A stretch of DNA of 64,000 nt from Adhaeribacter radiodurans (GTDB taxonomy: Bacteria; Bacteroidota; Bacteroidia; Cytophagales; Hymenobacteraceae): the NCBI RefSeq assembly GCF_014075995.1, contig NZ_CP055153.1:5208001-5272000 (forward strand), given 5' to 3'. The notes below the pieces were generated by a model that was not told the origin of the DNA, did no database searches, and was given only the letters and a program-made list of their open reading frames with translations. Numbering within the stretch: the stretch's first letter is position 1; each line of letters starts with the position of its first letter. This document shows, one piece after another, positions 17,053 through 26,204 of this stretch. A program made the position numbers and the translations under genes.

Positions 17053-18936
17053 ATGAATTATTTATCCGCAGAAAATATATCTAAAACCTTTGCCGACCGT
17101 TGGCTTTTCCGGGAGTTGAATTTTGGCATTAGTAAAGGCCAGCGCCTGGGCCTGGTAGGCGTAAACGGCTCGGGTAAAACTACTTTGCTCAATGTACTGG
17201 CCGACAAATTAGCCCCCGATTCTGGTTTGGTAAGTGTCCGGAAAGAAATACGAATTGGCTATTTAGGGCAGCAACCCGAGTTTGATGAAAATTTAACCGT
17301 ACAGCAAACTTTGTTTTCGGGCCAGAACGAAATTATTGATACTGTTCGTCAGTATGAACGGTGCCTGCACCTGGACAACGCTGATCCCAATGAGTTGCAA
17401 CGCTTAATGGAGCGCATGGAAGAACTGCAAGCCTGGGATTATGACACTAAAGTAAAGCAGATTTTAGGGAAATTTGGCATTACCGACCTGGAAAAAGAAA
17501 TCCGGCATTTATCGGGTGGACAAAAAAAACGCGTGGCCATGGCCCGGGTGCTTATTGAAGAACCCGATTTGCTAATAATGGATGAACCTACCAACCATTT
17601 AGATTTAGATACCATTGAGTGGCTGGAGAACGTGCTTTCTTCGCCGCAGCAAACCCTGCTAATGGTAACCCACGACCGTTATTTTCTGGACAAGGTAGCT
17701 AACGAAATTATAGAATTAGATCAGAGCAAACTATATTCCTACAAAGGCAACTACGCTTATTTTATTGAGAAAAAAGCTGAACGGGAACAACAACAGAACT
17801 TAGAAATTGAGAAAGCCCGCAACCTGATGCGGAAAGAACTGGACTGGATGCGGCGGCAACCTCAGGCCCGGGGTACTAAATCTAAATCGCGGATTGATGC
17901 TTTCTACGATTTAAAAGAAAAAGCCAGCAGTAAAGTATCCCAGGCTCAATTAGAGTTATCCGTAAAAACTACCCGGCAAGGCGGAAAAATTATAGAAGTC
18001 GATAAAATTTCCAAAACCTTCGGCGACAAGAAGATTGTTACCGATTTCTCTTACGTTTTTAAGAAAAAAGACCGCATAGGTATAATTGGTGAGAATGGCG
18101 CGGGTAAAACTACCTTCCTGAACATGCTTACCGGCAAAATTAAGCCTGATTCGGGCGAAGTAGATCCCGGCCAAACTACCGTAGTAGGTTACTATACCCA
18201 GGATGAACTTACTTTTAAAGACGACCAGCGGGTAATTGATATTGTAAAAGAAATTGCCGAGGTAGTAGAAATGGCCAATGGCGAAGTAATTACCGCCTCC
18301 CAATTTTTGCAGCATTTTATGTTCCCGCCGGCGCAGCAATACACGTTAGTAGGCAAATTAAGTGGCGGGGAAAAACGACGCTTACAATTACTCCGGGTAC
18401 TCATTAAAAATCCTAACTTCCTTATTCTGGATGAGCCTACCAACGATTTAGATATTATTACCCTTAATATTCTGGAAGATTTTCTGTTGCAGTTTGGCGG
18501 TTGTTTGCTAATTGTGTCGCACGACCGGTATTTTATGGACCAGTTAGTAGAACATTTGTTTGTATTTGAAGGGAATGGCCAGATCCGCAACTTTCCGGGT
18601 AACTACACCGATTACCGCGAATATCTCGCAGAAAAGGATAAGGAACCTGCTAAATTAATTGTAAAACCAACCGCTTCTGTCGCTGCTAGTAGCACTCCGG
18701 AAACAGCACCGGCGGCTAAACGCAAAGCCACGTATAACGAAAAGCGCGAGTACGAGCAACTGGAAAAAGATATTGCCACTCTGGAAACAGAAAAAGAAGC
18801 GCTTATTACCCGTATGAACAGCGGCCAAGCCGATCATAAGCAACTCGCCGATGATGCCAGCCGCTTGAAACAACTCGACCAACAAATCGACAAAAAATCG
18901 GAACGCTGGCTGGAGCTCGCCGATTTAATGGACTAA
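17053..18936 (+). CDS. ABC-F family ATPase (Uup/EttA-like)
   Basis: A 627-residue soluble protein with two ABC ATPase domains and no membrane segments. The first domain has GVNGSGKTT, the signature LSGGQKKR and the Walker B DEPTNHLD; the second has GENGAGKTT, LSGGEKRR and DEPTNDLD. Between them is the ABC-F linker rich in charged residues (around 235-300), and the C-terminus (residues ~545-627) is a predicted coiled coil with many Glu/Lys, as in Uup. ABC-F proteins act on ribosomes; Uup-type ones are also tied to ribosome assembly and DNA stability. The exact subfamily is not resolved here. Confidence 0.93.
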   Translation: MNYLSAENISKTFADRWLFRELNFGISKGQRLGLVGVNGSGKTTLLNVLADKLAPDSGLVSVRKEIRIGYLGQQPEFDENLTVQQTLFSGQNEIIDTVRQYERCLHLDNADPNELQRLMERMEELQAWDYDTKVKQILGKFGITDLEKEIRHLSGGQKKRVAMARVLIEEPDLLIMDEPTNHLDLDTIEWLENVLSSPQQTLLMVTHDRYFLDKVANEIIELDQSKLYSYKGNYAYFIEKKAEREQQQNLEIEKARNLMRKELDWMRRQPQARGTKSKSRIDAFYDLKEKASSKVSQAQLELSVKTTRQGGKIIEVDKISKTFGDKKIVTDFSYVFKKKDRIGIIGENGAGKTTFLNMLTGKIKPDSGEVDPGQTTVVGYYTQDELTFKDDQRVIDIVKEIAEVVEMANGEVITASQFLQHFMFPPAQQYTLVGKLSGGEKRRLQLLRVLIKNPNFLILDEPTNDLDIITLNILEDFLLQFGGCLLIVSHDRYFMDQLVEHLFVFEGNGQIRNFPGNYTDYREYLAEKDKEPAKLIVKPTASVAASSTPETAPAAKRKATYNEKREYEQLEKDIATLETEKEALITRMNSGQADHKQLADDASRLKQLDQQIDKKSERWLELADLMD

Positions 18937-18980
18937 AAAACGGAAGCCGGAATAATTAATTATTCCGGCTTCCGTTTTTT
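18935..18980. terminator. 46-bp perfect palindrome, bidirectional terminator
   Basis: The arms 18935-18957 and 18958-18980 are exact reverse complements, with A6 at the left and T6 at the right end. It overlaps the stop codon of the ABC-F gene and serves the convergent gene at 19029 as well. Confidence 0.92.
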
Positions 18981-19028
18981 AACTTACTAATTTTTGTTAC
19001 TTATTTTAACTGCTTATACAAGCAACAA

Positions 19029-19709
19029 TCATCCTTTAAAATTATTGCTTTCGTAACTGAAGCTAAAACCTAGTTTTTGACCACGACTTACTTGCTGGTT
19101 TTCCATTTTCTGCTTCACCGAAATCTTTTTGATATCATCCAAGGCAGGTGCCATTAAATCATTGTTTACCGAAGCTACCATGGCGCTTTCAATAAACAAC
19201 CGCAAGGCTTTGTTATCTACAACGTTTTTAGCCATATCGGTATATTCTAAATCCAGTTCGCTTACTCCCTCCAGGTAGAAATGATTTTCTACGTTAATTA
19301 AAATACGGGCCAATAAATAACCGGGGTCGTTCATGCGGTTATACTTAATGGAATCGGCCATAAAATTATACGCCATAATGTGCCCGAAGAAACGCCGGCG
19401 AAAATCTTCTTCCACGTAATTGCTGGTCATTAGCTCGTGGTCATCCGGAAAAGTAATAACATTCGAATGCATCACGAAAATAAGTAAATCGCCGGAAAAC
19501 TTTATATGGAATTCAAATTCATTAATATTTCGGTATTCAATTATTACGTTCGAATCCACTTCAGTAATTTTCTGACTTAAAAAGGCTACCACATCAGCCG
19601 CTGCCACCCGCATTCTTTCGAAAACATCCTGTGTATTGCGGTAGATCGTTTGTTTAGTAGTTGATTTTTGTTTAAGTCCTTCAAAAATTGCTTCGAGTTT
19701 GTCTTCCAT
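19029..19709 (-). CDS. Conserved hypothetical protein, soluble
   Basis: A 226-residue protein that I do not recognise. It is mixed alpha/beta, without signal peptide or membrane helix. The middle part (residues ~50-165) is well structured, with IEYRNINEFEFHIKFSGDLLIF and a run of aromatic and acidic residues, while the N-terminal 45 residues look helical. The C-terminus GFSFSYESNNFKG is short and unusual. A possible -7 box (TAGGTTTG on the minus strand) lies at 19777-19784. The full-length, in-frame, codon-normal ORF in a convergent arrangement supports a real gene. No function is proposed. Confidence 0.8.
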   Translation of the reverse strand: MEDKLEAIFEGLKQKSTTKQTIYRNTQDVFERMRVAAADVVAFLSQKITEVDSNVIIEYRNINEFEFHIKFSGDLLIFVMHSNVITFPDDHELMTSNYVEEDFRRRFFGHIMAYNFMADSIKYNRMNDPGYLLARILINVENHFYLEGVSELDLEYTDMAKNVVDNKALRLFIESAMVASVNNDLMAPALDDIKKISVKQKMENQQVSRGQKLGFSFSYESNNFKG

Positions 19710-19776
19710 ATTCTTTCATTTTAGCCATTCCCGCTCTAGCAGAAATGTTTCAGAAATTTATTTTAATTGTTTCGGG

Positions 19777-19784
19777 CAAACCTA
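19777..19784 (-). promoter_or_regulatory. Probable -7 box for the 226-residue hypothetical gene
   Basis: On the minus strand the sequence TAGGTTTG matches TAnnTTTG; it lies 67 bp before the start. A -33 element at the usual 20-bp spacing is not obvious. Confidence 0.4.
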
Positions 19785-19855
19785 TTTAGTAAGTTTTTAC
19801 TTTGGCTTTGCTCAAATTAAGAACCAATTTTACTATTTGCACTCCTAACCTGGGC

Positions 19856-20608
19856 TTATTCTTCTAATGCTGCCATTTGCTCTTGATTCAATTCTAAGTT
19901 ATGATATACTTTTTGTACGTCATCATCGTCTTCGAGCACGTCAACAAGTTTTAATACTTTCTTTAACGCTTCGTCGTCCAGGGCTATCGTGGTTTTTGGA
20001 ATACGCTGCAATTCGGCGCTTTCTACTTCTAAGGCCAGACTTTCTACCTTTTTCTGCAAGGCACCGAAATCTTCCATGGCACAATAAATAGTAATAAATC
20101 CGTCTTCGAAAAACACTTCATCGGCACCCGCATCAATTAAATCAAAAGTAAATTCTTCTTCGTCTAACGGCTTTTCATTTTGCTTTAATACAAAAACTCC
20201 TTTTCGATCGAAAAGAAAATCCAGGGAACCGGTCGTACCCAGAGCTCCCCCATGTTTATTAAATGCCGACCGCACACTCGCTACCGTCCGGTTTATATTA
20301 TCGGTCAGGCATTCAACACAAACTGCTACTCCGTGCGACGCATAGCCTTCGTACGTAACTTCGGAGTAGTTCGCCTCATCTGCCCCCGAACCTTTTTTAA
20401 TGGCCCGTTCCATGTTTTCTTTGGGCATGTTGGCCGCTTTGGCACTCTGAATAGCTAAGCGTAATCGCGGATTGCTTTCCGGGTCGGGTCCGCTTTCGCG
20501 TACTGCTACAGATATTTCTTTAATAATTTTAGTAAATATTTTGGAGCGTTTGGCATCTAGGGCTCCCTTCTTCCGCTTAATCGTTGACCATTTACTGTGT
20601 CCTGACAT
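19856..20608 (-). CDS. YebC/PmpR/TACO1 family protein
   Basis: A 250-residue protein beginning with the diagnostic MSGHSKWSTIKRKKG and continuing with ANMPKENMERAIKKG, so the start is certain. The family was first described as DNA-binding regulators; more recent work links YebC members to translation of proline-rich stretches. Three-domain length is normal. It is a lone gene, divergent from the helicase gene. Confidence 0.94.
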   Translation of the reverse strand: MSGHSKWSTIKRKKGALDAKRSKIFTKIIKEISVAVRESGPDPESNPRLRLAIQSAKAANMPKENMERAIKKGSGADEANYSEVTYEGYASHGVAVCVECLTDNINRTVASVRSAFNKHGGALGTTGSLDFLFDRKGVFVLKQNEKPLDEEEFTFDLIDAGADEVFFEDGFITIYCAMEDFGALQKKVESLALEVESAELQRIPKTTIALDDEALKKVLKLVDVLEDDDDVQKVYHNLELNQEQMAALEE

Positions 20609-20827
20609 ATGCCTGTTACTTAATTTTATTTTTTAAACTTTGCCAATTTATTTAATAAACACACCAATGTAAAGAGATTGTCAAAAGCTCTTTATTAATT
20701 CCTGTTTTATAAGATTATTGCCTAATTCTAAATGAAGTATGTCGCTGGTACACCTTTATTAAAACTATATATACCGTTTAAAATTATTATCTTTACTTTC
20801 TTAGATATAGAATTTGTTTTCATTACA

Positions 20828-22294
20828 ATGGATATTCAACCCGATAATCAACCAGTAGCAGAACCAACTTTTCATTCTTTTCAGTTGCACGACGATCTGC
20901 TGGCTGGTATTGATGCCATGAACTTCCGGAAACCTACGCCTATTCAGCAGGCAGCTATTCCGGTAATTCTGGAACGACAAGATTTAATTGCCTGTGCCCA
21001 AACCGGTACTGGTAAAACGGCGGCCTACGTATTACCGCTGTTAGATAAAATTTCGCACGCCCGGCACGACCATACCAGCACTTTAGTTTTAGTACCTACG
21101 CGCGAACTGGCCAAGCAGATTGACGACCAGATCGCCGGCTTTGCTTATTTTGTACCGGCCACTTCTATTGCCATTTACGGTGGCAACAAAGGCGAAAGCT
21201 GGGATCAGCAGAAAAAAGCTATTACCAGTGGGGCAGATATAATTATTGCTACACCCGGCCGCTTAATTGCGCACATGAACATGGGTTACGTAAAGTTCGA
21301 TAAACTGGATTACCTGGTACTCGACGAAGCCGACAAAATGCTGGATATGGGTTTTATGCCCGATTTACTCCGGATTGTAAGTCAGTTACCCACTAAACGG
21401 CAAACCTTAATGTTTTCGGCTACCATGCCGCCCAAAATCCGGGATTTGGCTCGTAAAATTTTGAAAGAACCTACTGAAATAAATCTGGCTATTTCTAAGC
21501 CGGCAGAAGGTATTGATCAGCGCATGTATCTTACTTATGATAAGCAAAAGCCCAAACTGCTGGAGCATTTGCTAAAAGATATTTCGGTGCAAAGCATGAT
21601 TATTTTCACCTCCCGTAAGTCGGCAGTAAACGATATTGTACGTATTTTACAAAAAATGGGGCATAAGGCCGAAGGTATTACTTCTGACCGCACCCAGGAC
21701 GAGCGGGAAGCAACTTTGCAAGGTTTTCGGAACAGACAATTTCAGATTTTAGTGGCCACTGATATTATGTCAAGAGGTATTGATATTGATAACATCAGCC
21801 ATATTCTGAACTACGATGTACCGCAAGACGCCGAAGATTATATCCACCGGATTGGCCGGACTGCCCGGGCAGCAACGACCGGAACTGCTATTACTTTTAT
21901 TAACGAAAAAGACCAGGGACGGGTAGCTCGTATTGAACGACTTATTGAACGCGAAATTCCTAAATTAGATAATCCCGAAGAGGTTGGTCCCGGCCCTGCT
22001 TTTGAACCGAGTAAACACCGCGAAGGTAAACCACGGAGTAAGTCACGGTCTAATAGCAAACCAAAAACCAACCCAAGCGCGGCAAAGTCAACGGAGCGGC
22101 CCACCCGAAAACCTGCTGATGCATCCGCTCAAGTAGATTCTAAACCTAACCTGGAAAATGGCGAAGACCGGCCTAAAAAGCCATACAACCCTAAACGACG
22201 TAATAATAAGCAAAGAAGGCCAAAACCAAGCGACCAAGCGCAAAGTTCAGAAACAGCTGCTACTACGCCACCGATTGAGTCCGCGGAAGAATAA
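20828..22294 (+). CDS. DEAD-box RNA helicase, RhlE-like
   Basis: I choose the ATG at 20828 (MDIQPDNQ); an upstream in-frame ATG at 20732 would add 32 hydrophobic residues unlike any helicase N-terminus. The 488-residue protein has all DEAD-box motifs in order: Q motif with PTPIQQ, AQTGTGKT, PTREL, TPGR, DEAD, SAT, and HRIGRTAR. After residue ~390 a basic, Lys/Arg/Pro/Ser-rich, disordered tail of about 100 residues follows, which probably binds RNA. RhlE-type helicases act in ribosome assembly and RNA decay. Confidence 0.94.
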   Translation: MDIQPDNQPVAEPTFHSFQLHDDLLAGIDAMNFRKPTPIQQAAIPVILERQDLIACAQTGTGKTAAYVLPLLDKISHARHDHTSTLVLVPTRELAKQIDDQIAGFAYFVPATSIAIYGGNKGESWDQQKKAITSGADIIIATPGRLIAHMNMGYVKFDKLDYLVLDEADKMLDMGFMPDLLRIVSQLPTKRQTLMFSATMPPKIRDLARKILKEPTEINLAISKPAEGIDQRMYLTYDKQKPKLLEHLLKDISVQSMIIFTSRKSAVNDIVRILQKMGHKAEGITSDRTQDEREATLQGFRNRQFQILVATDIMSRGIDIDNISHILNYDVPQDAEDYIHRIGRTARAATTGTAITFINEKDQGRVARIERLIEREIPKLDNPEEVGPGPAFEPSKHREGKPRSKSRSNSKPKTNPSAAKSTERPTRKPADASAQVDSKPNLENGEDRPKKPYNPKRRNNKQRRPKPSDQAQSSETAATTPPIESAEE

Positions 22295-22393
22295 TTCTGA
22301 TAAGTTTATTATTTACTTTTCTTGCCTTTTGTTTACTGAAGAGAAACTAAATATTTTACAAAAATTCAGAAGGCTATATTCCAATAACAATCC

Positions 22394-22417
22394 GCTGGTT
22401 GTGCTTCAACAACCAGC
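22394..22417. terminator. Possible hairpin between convergent rhlE-like and menA genes
   Basis: Nine-bp perfect arms 22394-22402 and 22409-22417 with a 6-nt loop. There is no good T-run on either side, so terminator activity is uncertain. Confidence 0.4.
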
Positions 22418-22465
22418 TATACATACCTTTTCCTGCACTCAGTTTCAAAAGTTTATTATCCCAGA

Positions 22466-23437
22466 TTAAATCCCAATTAACTGGCCAATACCAAACAGCA
22501 GCACAAAAAGCATGGTGCTTAAAGCCATTTGTTTCAAGTAAGGATCAAGCTGAGATGGTTGCTGCAATTGGTAAACGCGGGAACCATTCCAAAAAAAGAG
22601 CGGTACAGTAAGCAAAAACAAGAATTGCCAAGCGCTTTGGTAATGTTGCAAAACGTAGATAATCGCGCATAAAAAGCCACCACTTAATAATAGGCAATGG
22701 TAAATCCGGGCTCGCTTGGGGCCTAAGCGCACCGGTATGGATCGTTTACCAGCCAACTCATCCGAACGGATATCGCGAATGTTATTAATATTTAATACTC
22801 CGGTGGAGAAAAAGCCTAAGCTGGCGGCAGGCAAGAGCATACCTGGTAAAAAAGTTTGAGTTTGTAAGAAAAACGTTCCCAGAACTCCTACCAAACCAAA
22901 AAATATAAAAACAGCTAAATCACCAAAACCAGCGTATCCATAAGGATTACCCCCAGCTGTATACGACACCGCCGCCCAAATGCAAACTAACCCTAAGGCT
23001 AAAAAAGTTAAAAACAAGTATAAGCCATGGGCGCCAAAAGCAATGTATAAAAGCAAAATACCCGAAAGTAAACTTAAAAAGGCAGTTACATACATTCCTT
23101 TCTTCATTTCGGCTGCCGTAATAGAACCGGCTTGCACAGCCCGTAACGGCCCCTCACGATGCTGGCTATCAGCACCGTGCTGCGAATCGCCGTAATCGTT
23201 GGCCAGGTTGGATAGAACTTGCAGTAAAACTGTAGTAAGAGCACACAGCAATACCACTACCCAATTAAAATTTCCTTGCACAGCCGCTAAAAAACTACCC
23301 ATCCCGATACTGGACAAGGCCAGCGGCAAGGTTCGCAGCCGAAAAGCAGATACCCAGGCTTTAGTTTTATTTGGTGGGGTAACCGGTGGAGAATAAGAGG
23401 CCAAAAGTATAAAATATTTATTTTTGAATAGCGGCAA
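22466..23437 (-). CDS. menA: 1,4-dihydroxy-2-naphthoate polyprenyltransferase
   Basis: A 323-residue UbiA-superfamily membrane protein with about eight to nine helices. The first prenyl-diphosphate-binding motif is NDYGDSQHGAD (around residues 78-88), and the second Asp-rich motif lies in NIRDIRSDELAGKRSIPVRLG (around 215-235, quoted in part). It attaches the isoprenoid chain to DHNA in menaquinone synthesis, which supplies the quinone for the complex I encoded upstream in the window. The predicted start overlaps the end of the glutathione peroxidase gene by 20 bp; a slightly later start is possible. Confidence 0.93.
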   Translation of the reverse strand: MPLFKNKYFILLASYSPPVTPPNKTKAWVSAFRLRTLPLALSSIGMGSFLAAVQGNFNWVVVLLCALTTVLLQVLSNLANDYGDSQHGADSQHREGPLRAVQAGSITAAEMKKGMYVTAFLSLLSGILLLYIAFGAHGLYLFLTFLALGLVCIWAAVSYTAGGNPYGYAGFGDLAVFIFFGLVGVLGTFFLQTQTFLPGMLLPAASLGFFSTGVLNINNIRDIRSDELAGKRSIPVRLGPKRARIYHCLLLSGGFLCAIIYVLQHYQSAWQFLFLLTVPLFFWNGSRVYQLQQPSQLDPYLKQMALSTMLFVLLFGIGQLIGI

Positions 23438-24032
23438 TTAACTCGGAACTAAGCGGCGCTACTTTCGAAGGGAAAAACTGAATTACCTTACCATCTTCAT
23501 CAATCAGGTATTTACAGAAGTTCCAGGTAGGCGCTTCACTAGTTACTCCATTCAGAGATTTATCTGATAAAAACTTATACAAAGGGTGCTGATTGGGCCC
23601 GGTAACGGCTATTTTTTCCACTACCGGAAAGGTAACGCCGTAGTTTTTCTCGCAAAAAGTAGCAATCTCTTGGTTGGAACCGGGTTCTTGTCCACCAAAG
23701 TCATTTGCCGGAAAACCAATAACTACCACTTTGCCGGCGTATTGATCGTACAATTGCTGTAATTCTTTGTACTGAGGAGTAAAGCCACATTCCGAAGCTA
23801 CATTTACCAGTAGTAATTTACGACCTTTAAACTCGTTAAGATTAATTTCTTCGCCTTGCAAAGATTTAAATTTAAAATCATACACCGAAGGTTTATTTCC
23901 TTCTACAGGCGCACTAGCTTGCGTTTCCATAGTTGTTTTGTTAAAATTAGCCGTTTGTTCTTTCGCGTTGGTCGCTTGCTGCTGGCAGCTCAATACCAGG
24001 AACAGCAGTAAAAGTATACCGATGTGTTTCAT
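23418..24032 (-). CDS. Glutathione peroxidase-family lipoprotein (Cys type)
   Basis: A 204-residue protein with a lipoprotein signal peptide (VLSC, Cys16), a linker of about 30 residues and a thioredoxin-fold peroxidase domain. The active site is Cys82 in VASECGFT (not selenocysteine); Gln and Trp of the catalytic tetrad lie in NDFGGQEPG and PTWNFCKY. Bacterial Cys-type members mostly use thioredoxin rather than glutathione as reductant (family knowledge). Membrane anchoring in the periplasm or outer membrane is the unusual part compared with cytoplasmic homologues. It overlaps menA by 20 bp. Confidence 0.92.
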   Translation of the reverse strand: MKHIGILLLLFLVLSCQQQATNAKEQTANFNKTTMETQASAPVEGNKPSVYDFKFKSLQGEEINLNEFKGRKLLLVNVASECGFTPQYKELQQLYDQYAGKVVVIGFPANDFGGQEPGSNQEIATFCEKNYGVTFPVVEKIAVTGPNQHPLYKFLSDKSLNGVTSEAPTWNFCKYLIDEDGKVIQFFPSKVAPLSSELIAAIQK

Positions 24033-24187
24033 ATTTGTTTAACAAGTTGCTACGCGTTTTTCTTTTTAAATTAAAAGAAATAGGGCAACAACTATTTAAA
24101 GCCTTATTCTGCCGTATATTAATAAAGTAAGTGCAGAACTAATTTTCTACTAAACCCTTGTGTTGTTAAGTCCCGGATTTCAAAATC

Positions 24188-24216
24188 TAACATCTAGCGT
24201 CTAATATCCAACATCT
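24188..24216. repeat. Short degenerate TCTAAYATC repeats in the argS-gpx spacer
   Basis: Near-copies of CTAACATC/CTAATATC/CCAACATC occur three times within 30 bp, just after the argS stop. No gene is visible in 24033-24220. Confidence 0.4.
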
Positions 24217-24220
24217 TCAC

Positions 24221-26014
24221 TTACATCCGTTCGGGCACTTCAATACCTAACAATCGCATGCCTCGTTTAATATTTTGGGCTACCATTTTAGACAGAGTAA
24301 CCCGGAAGCTTAGAACTACCGGATCAGTTTCCTGGAAAATAGATACTTCGGTGTAAAAACGGTTATAGGCTTTGGCCAGTTCGTACGCATATTGCCCGAT
24401 AACGGAGGGAGCGTACAAATTTGCGGCTTCCTGTACTACGTTCGGGAAGGCAGCTAATTGCGTAATAACATCGCGTTCAGTTTCGTGAAAGGCTTTTACC
24501 CCTGCATAAGCGGCCTCATTAGTAGGTATATTCAGTTCTGCTGCTTTCCGCAAAATAGCCGCTATACGAGCATGGGTATATTGAATAAACGGCCCGGTAT
24601 TACCGATAAAGCTGATGGATTCTTCGGGGTTAAACAACATTCGTTTTTTAGGATCTACTTTCAGCAGAAAATATTTGAGCGCACCCATGGCTAACGTATG
24701 ATACAATTGCTGCGCTTCAGCTTCGGTAAAACCTTCAATTTTTCCGAGCTCATCCGTTTGCTTGTGGGCGGTTTCTACCATTTCCTCTACCAGTTCGTCG
24801 GCATCTACTACGGTACCTTCCCGCGATTTCATTCTGCCCGATGGCAAATCTACCATGCCGTAAGATAAATGGTAAATACCGTTGGCATAAGGCCGCTCTA
24901 ATTTTTTAAGAATAGCCTGGAGTACCTGCATGTGGTAATTTTGCTCATCAGCGATGACGTATATAGATAAATCATAGCTAAAGTCCTGGTATTTGAGTTC
25001 GGCGGTGCCTAAATCCTGAGTAATATATACCGAGGTACCATCGGCTCGAAGTACCAATTTTTCATCGAGACCTTCAGCGGTTAAATCTACCCAAACCGAT
25101 CCATCTTCTTTCTTAAAAAATACGCCTTTGGCCAAACCTTCGTCTACCGACGATTTACCTAATAGATAAGTCTGCGATTCGTAATAAAATTTATCGAAAT
25201 CAACCCCAATGTTTTGGTATGTTTCAGAAAAACCCTCGTACACCCAACCATTCATTTGCTGCCAGAGTTGAATAACTTCGTCGTCGCCTTGCTCCCATTT
25301 TTGCAGCATTTCCTGAGCCCGCTTCATTAAAGGAGCTTCTTTCTTAGCTACTTCCGCTTCCATGCCACAGGAAACCAGTTCGTCTATTTCGGACTTATAG
25401 GCTTTATCAAACAGCACGTAATATTTACCTGCCAGGTGATCGCCTTTCATGCCGGATGACTGAGGAGTTTCACCCTGTCCATATAACTGGTAAGCCAGCA
25501 TGGATTTACAAATATGAATGCCCCGATCGTTTACCAGATTTACTTTTACCACTTCATGGCCATTGGCCTTTAAAATTTCTGCTACCGAGTACCCTAAAAA
25601 GTTATTGCGTAAGTGCCCCAGGTGCAACGGCTTATTGGTATTAGGCGAAGAATACTCTACTACTACTTTGCTTTTTTTGTCTTTTGCGTAACCAAAATCT
25701 GCATCAGTAGCTAACTGGCGGAAAACTTCGGCCCAGATGGTATCGTCGATTTCTAAATTCAGGAATCCTTTAACCACATTGTAGCTATACACTTCAGCAG
25801 TATTGTCTTTCAGGTATTTACCTAATTCTACCCCAATAATATCCGGGGTTTTACCAATACTTTTAGTAAAAGGGAAAGTAACAAAGGTAAAGGTACCGGC
25901 AAATTCTTTACGGGTTGGTTGTAAGGAAATAGCCTCTGGAGCTACGGCTAAATTGTATACGTTTTGAAGTGCCTGACTAATATTTTGTTTTATACTTTGT
26001 TCTAATTCAACCAT
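24221..26014 (-). CDS. argS: Arginyl-tRNA synthetase
   Basis: A 597-residue class I aminoacyl-tRNA synthetase. It has the N-terminal Add-1 domain (first ~110 residues), the HIGH motif as PLHLGHLRNN, the KMSKS-equivalent GRMKSREGT, and the C-terminal helical anticodon-binding domain ending in MRLLGIEVPERM. Length is normal. It stands alone, with 188 bp of repeat-bearing spacer downstream. Confidence 0.97.
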   Translation of the reverse strand: MVELEQSIKQNISQALQNVYNLAVAPEAISLQPTRKEFAGTFTFVTFPFTKSIGKTPDIIGVELGKYLKDNTAEVYSYNVVKGFLNLEIDDTIWAEVFRQLATDADFGYAKDKKSKVVVEYSSPNTNKPLHLGHLRNNFLGYSVAEILKANGHEVVKVNLVNDRGIHICKSMLAYQLYGQGETPQSSGMKGDHLAGKYYVLFDKAYKSEIDELVSCGMEAEVAKKEAPLMKRAQEMLQKWEQGDDEVIQLWQQMNGWVYEGFSETYQNIGVDFDKFYYESQTYLLGKSSVDEGLAKGVFFKKEDGSVWVDLTAEGLDEKLVLRADGTSVYITQDLGTAELKYQDFSYDLSIYVIADEQNYHMQVLQAILKKLERPYANGIYHLSYGMVDLPSGRMKSREGTVVDADELVEEMVETAHKQTDELGKIEGFTEAEAQQLYHTLAMGALKYFLLKVDPKKRMLFNPEESISFIGNTGPFIQYTHARIAAILRKAAELNIPTNEAAYAGVKAFHETERDVITQLAAFPNVVQEAANLYAPSVIGQYAYELAKAYNRFYTEVSIFQETDPVVLSFRVTLSKMVAQNIKRGMRLLGIEVPERM

Positions 26015-26204
26015 AAACGAGTGGTACTTTTAAGTAAATTTAAGTAAGTATAGCAGCAACAATAAACAGTTTGCTTTTACTTTTTTAGCGTTCCGGTAGT
26101 ATCTTAAATTATATACTGAAAATTTTGGCGCAATTTACGGCGAATGTTCAACATCCCTAATTATTACGGACATCCAGATAAAGATAAAGCTTACCCAAAT
26201 GCAG

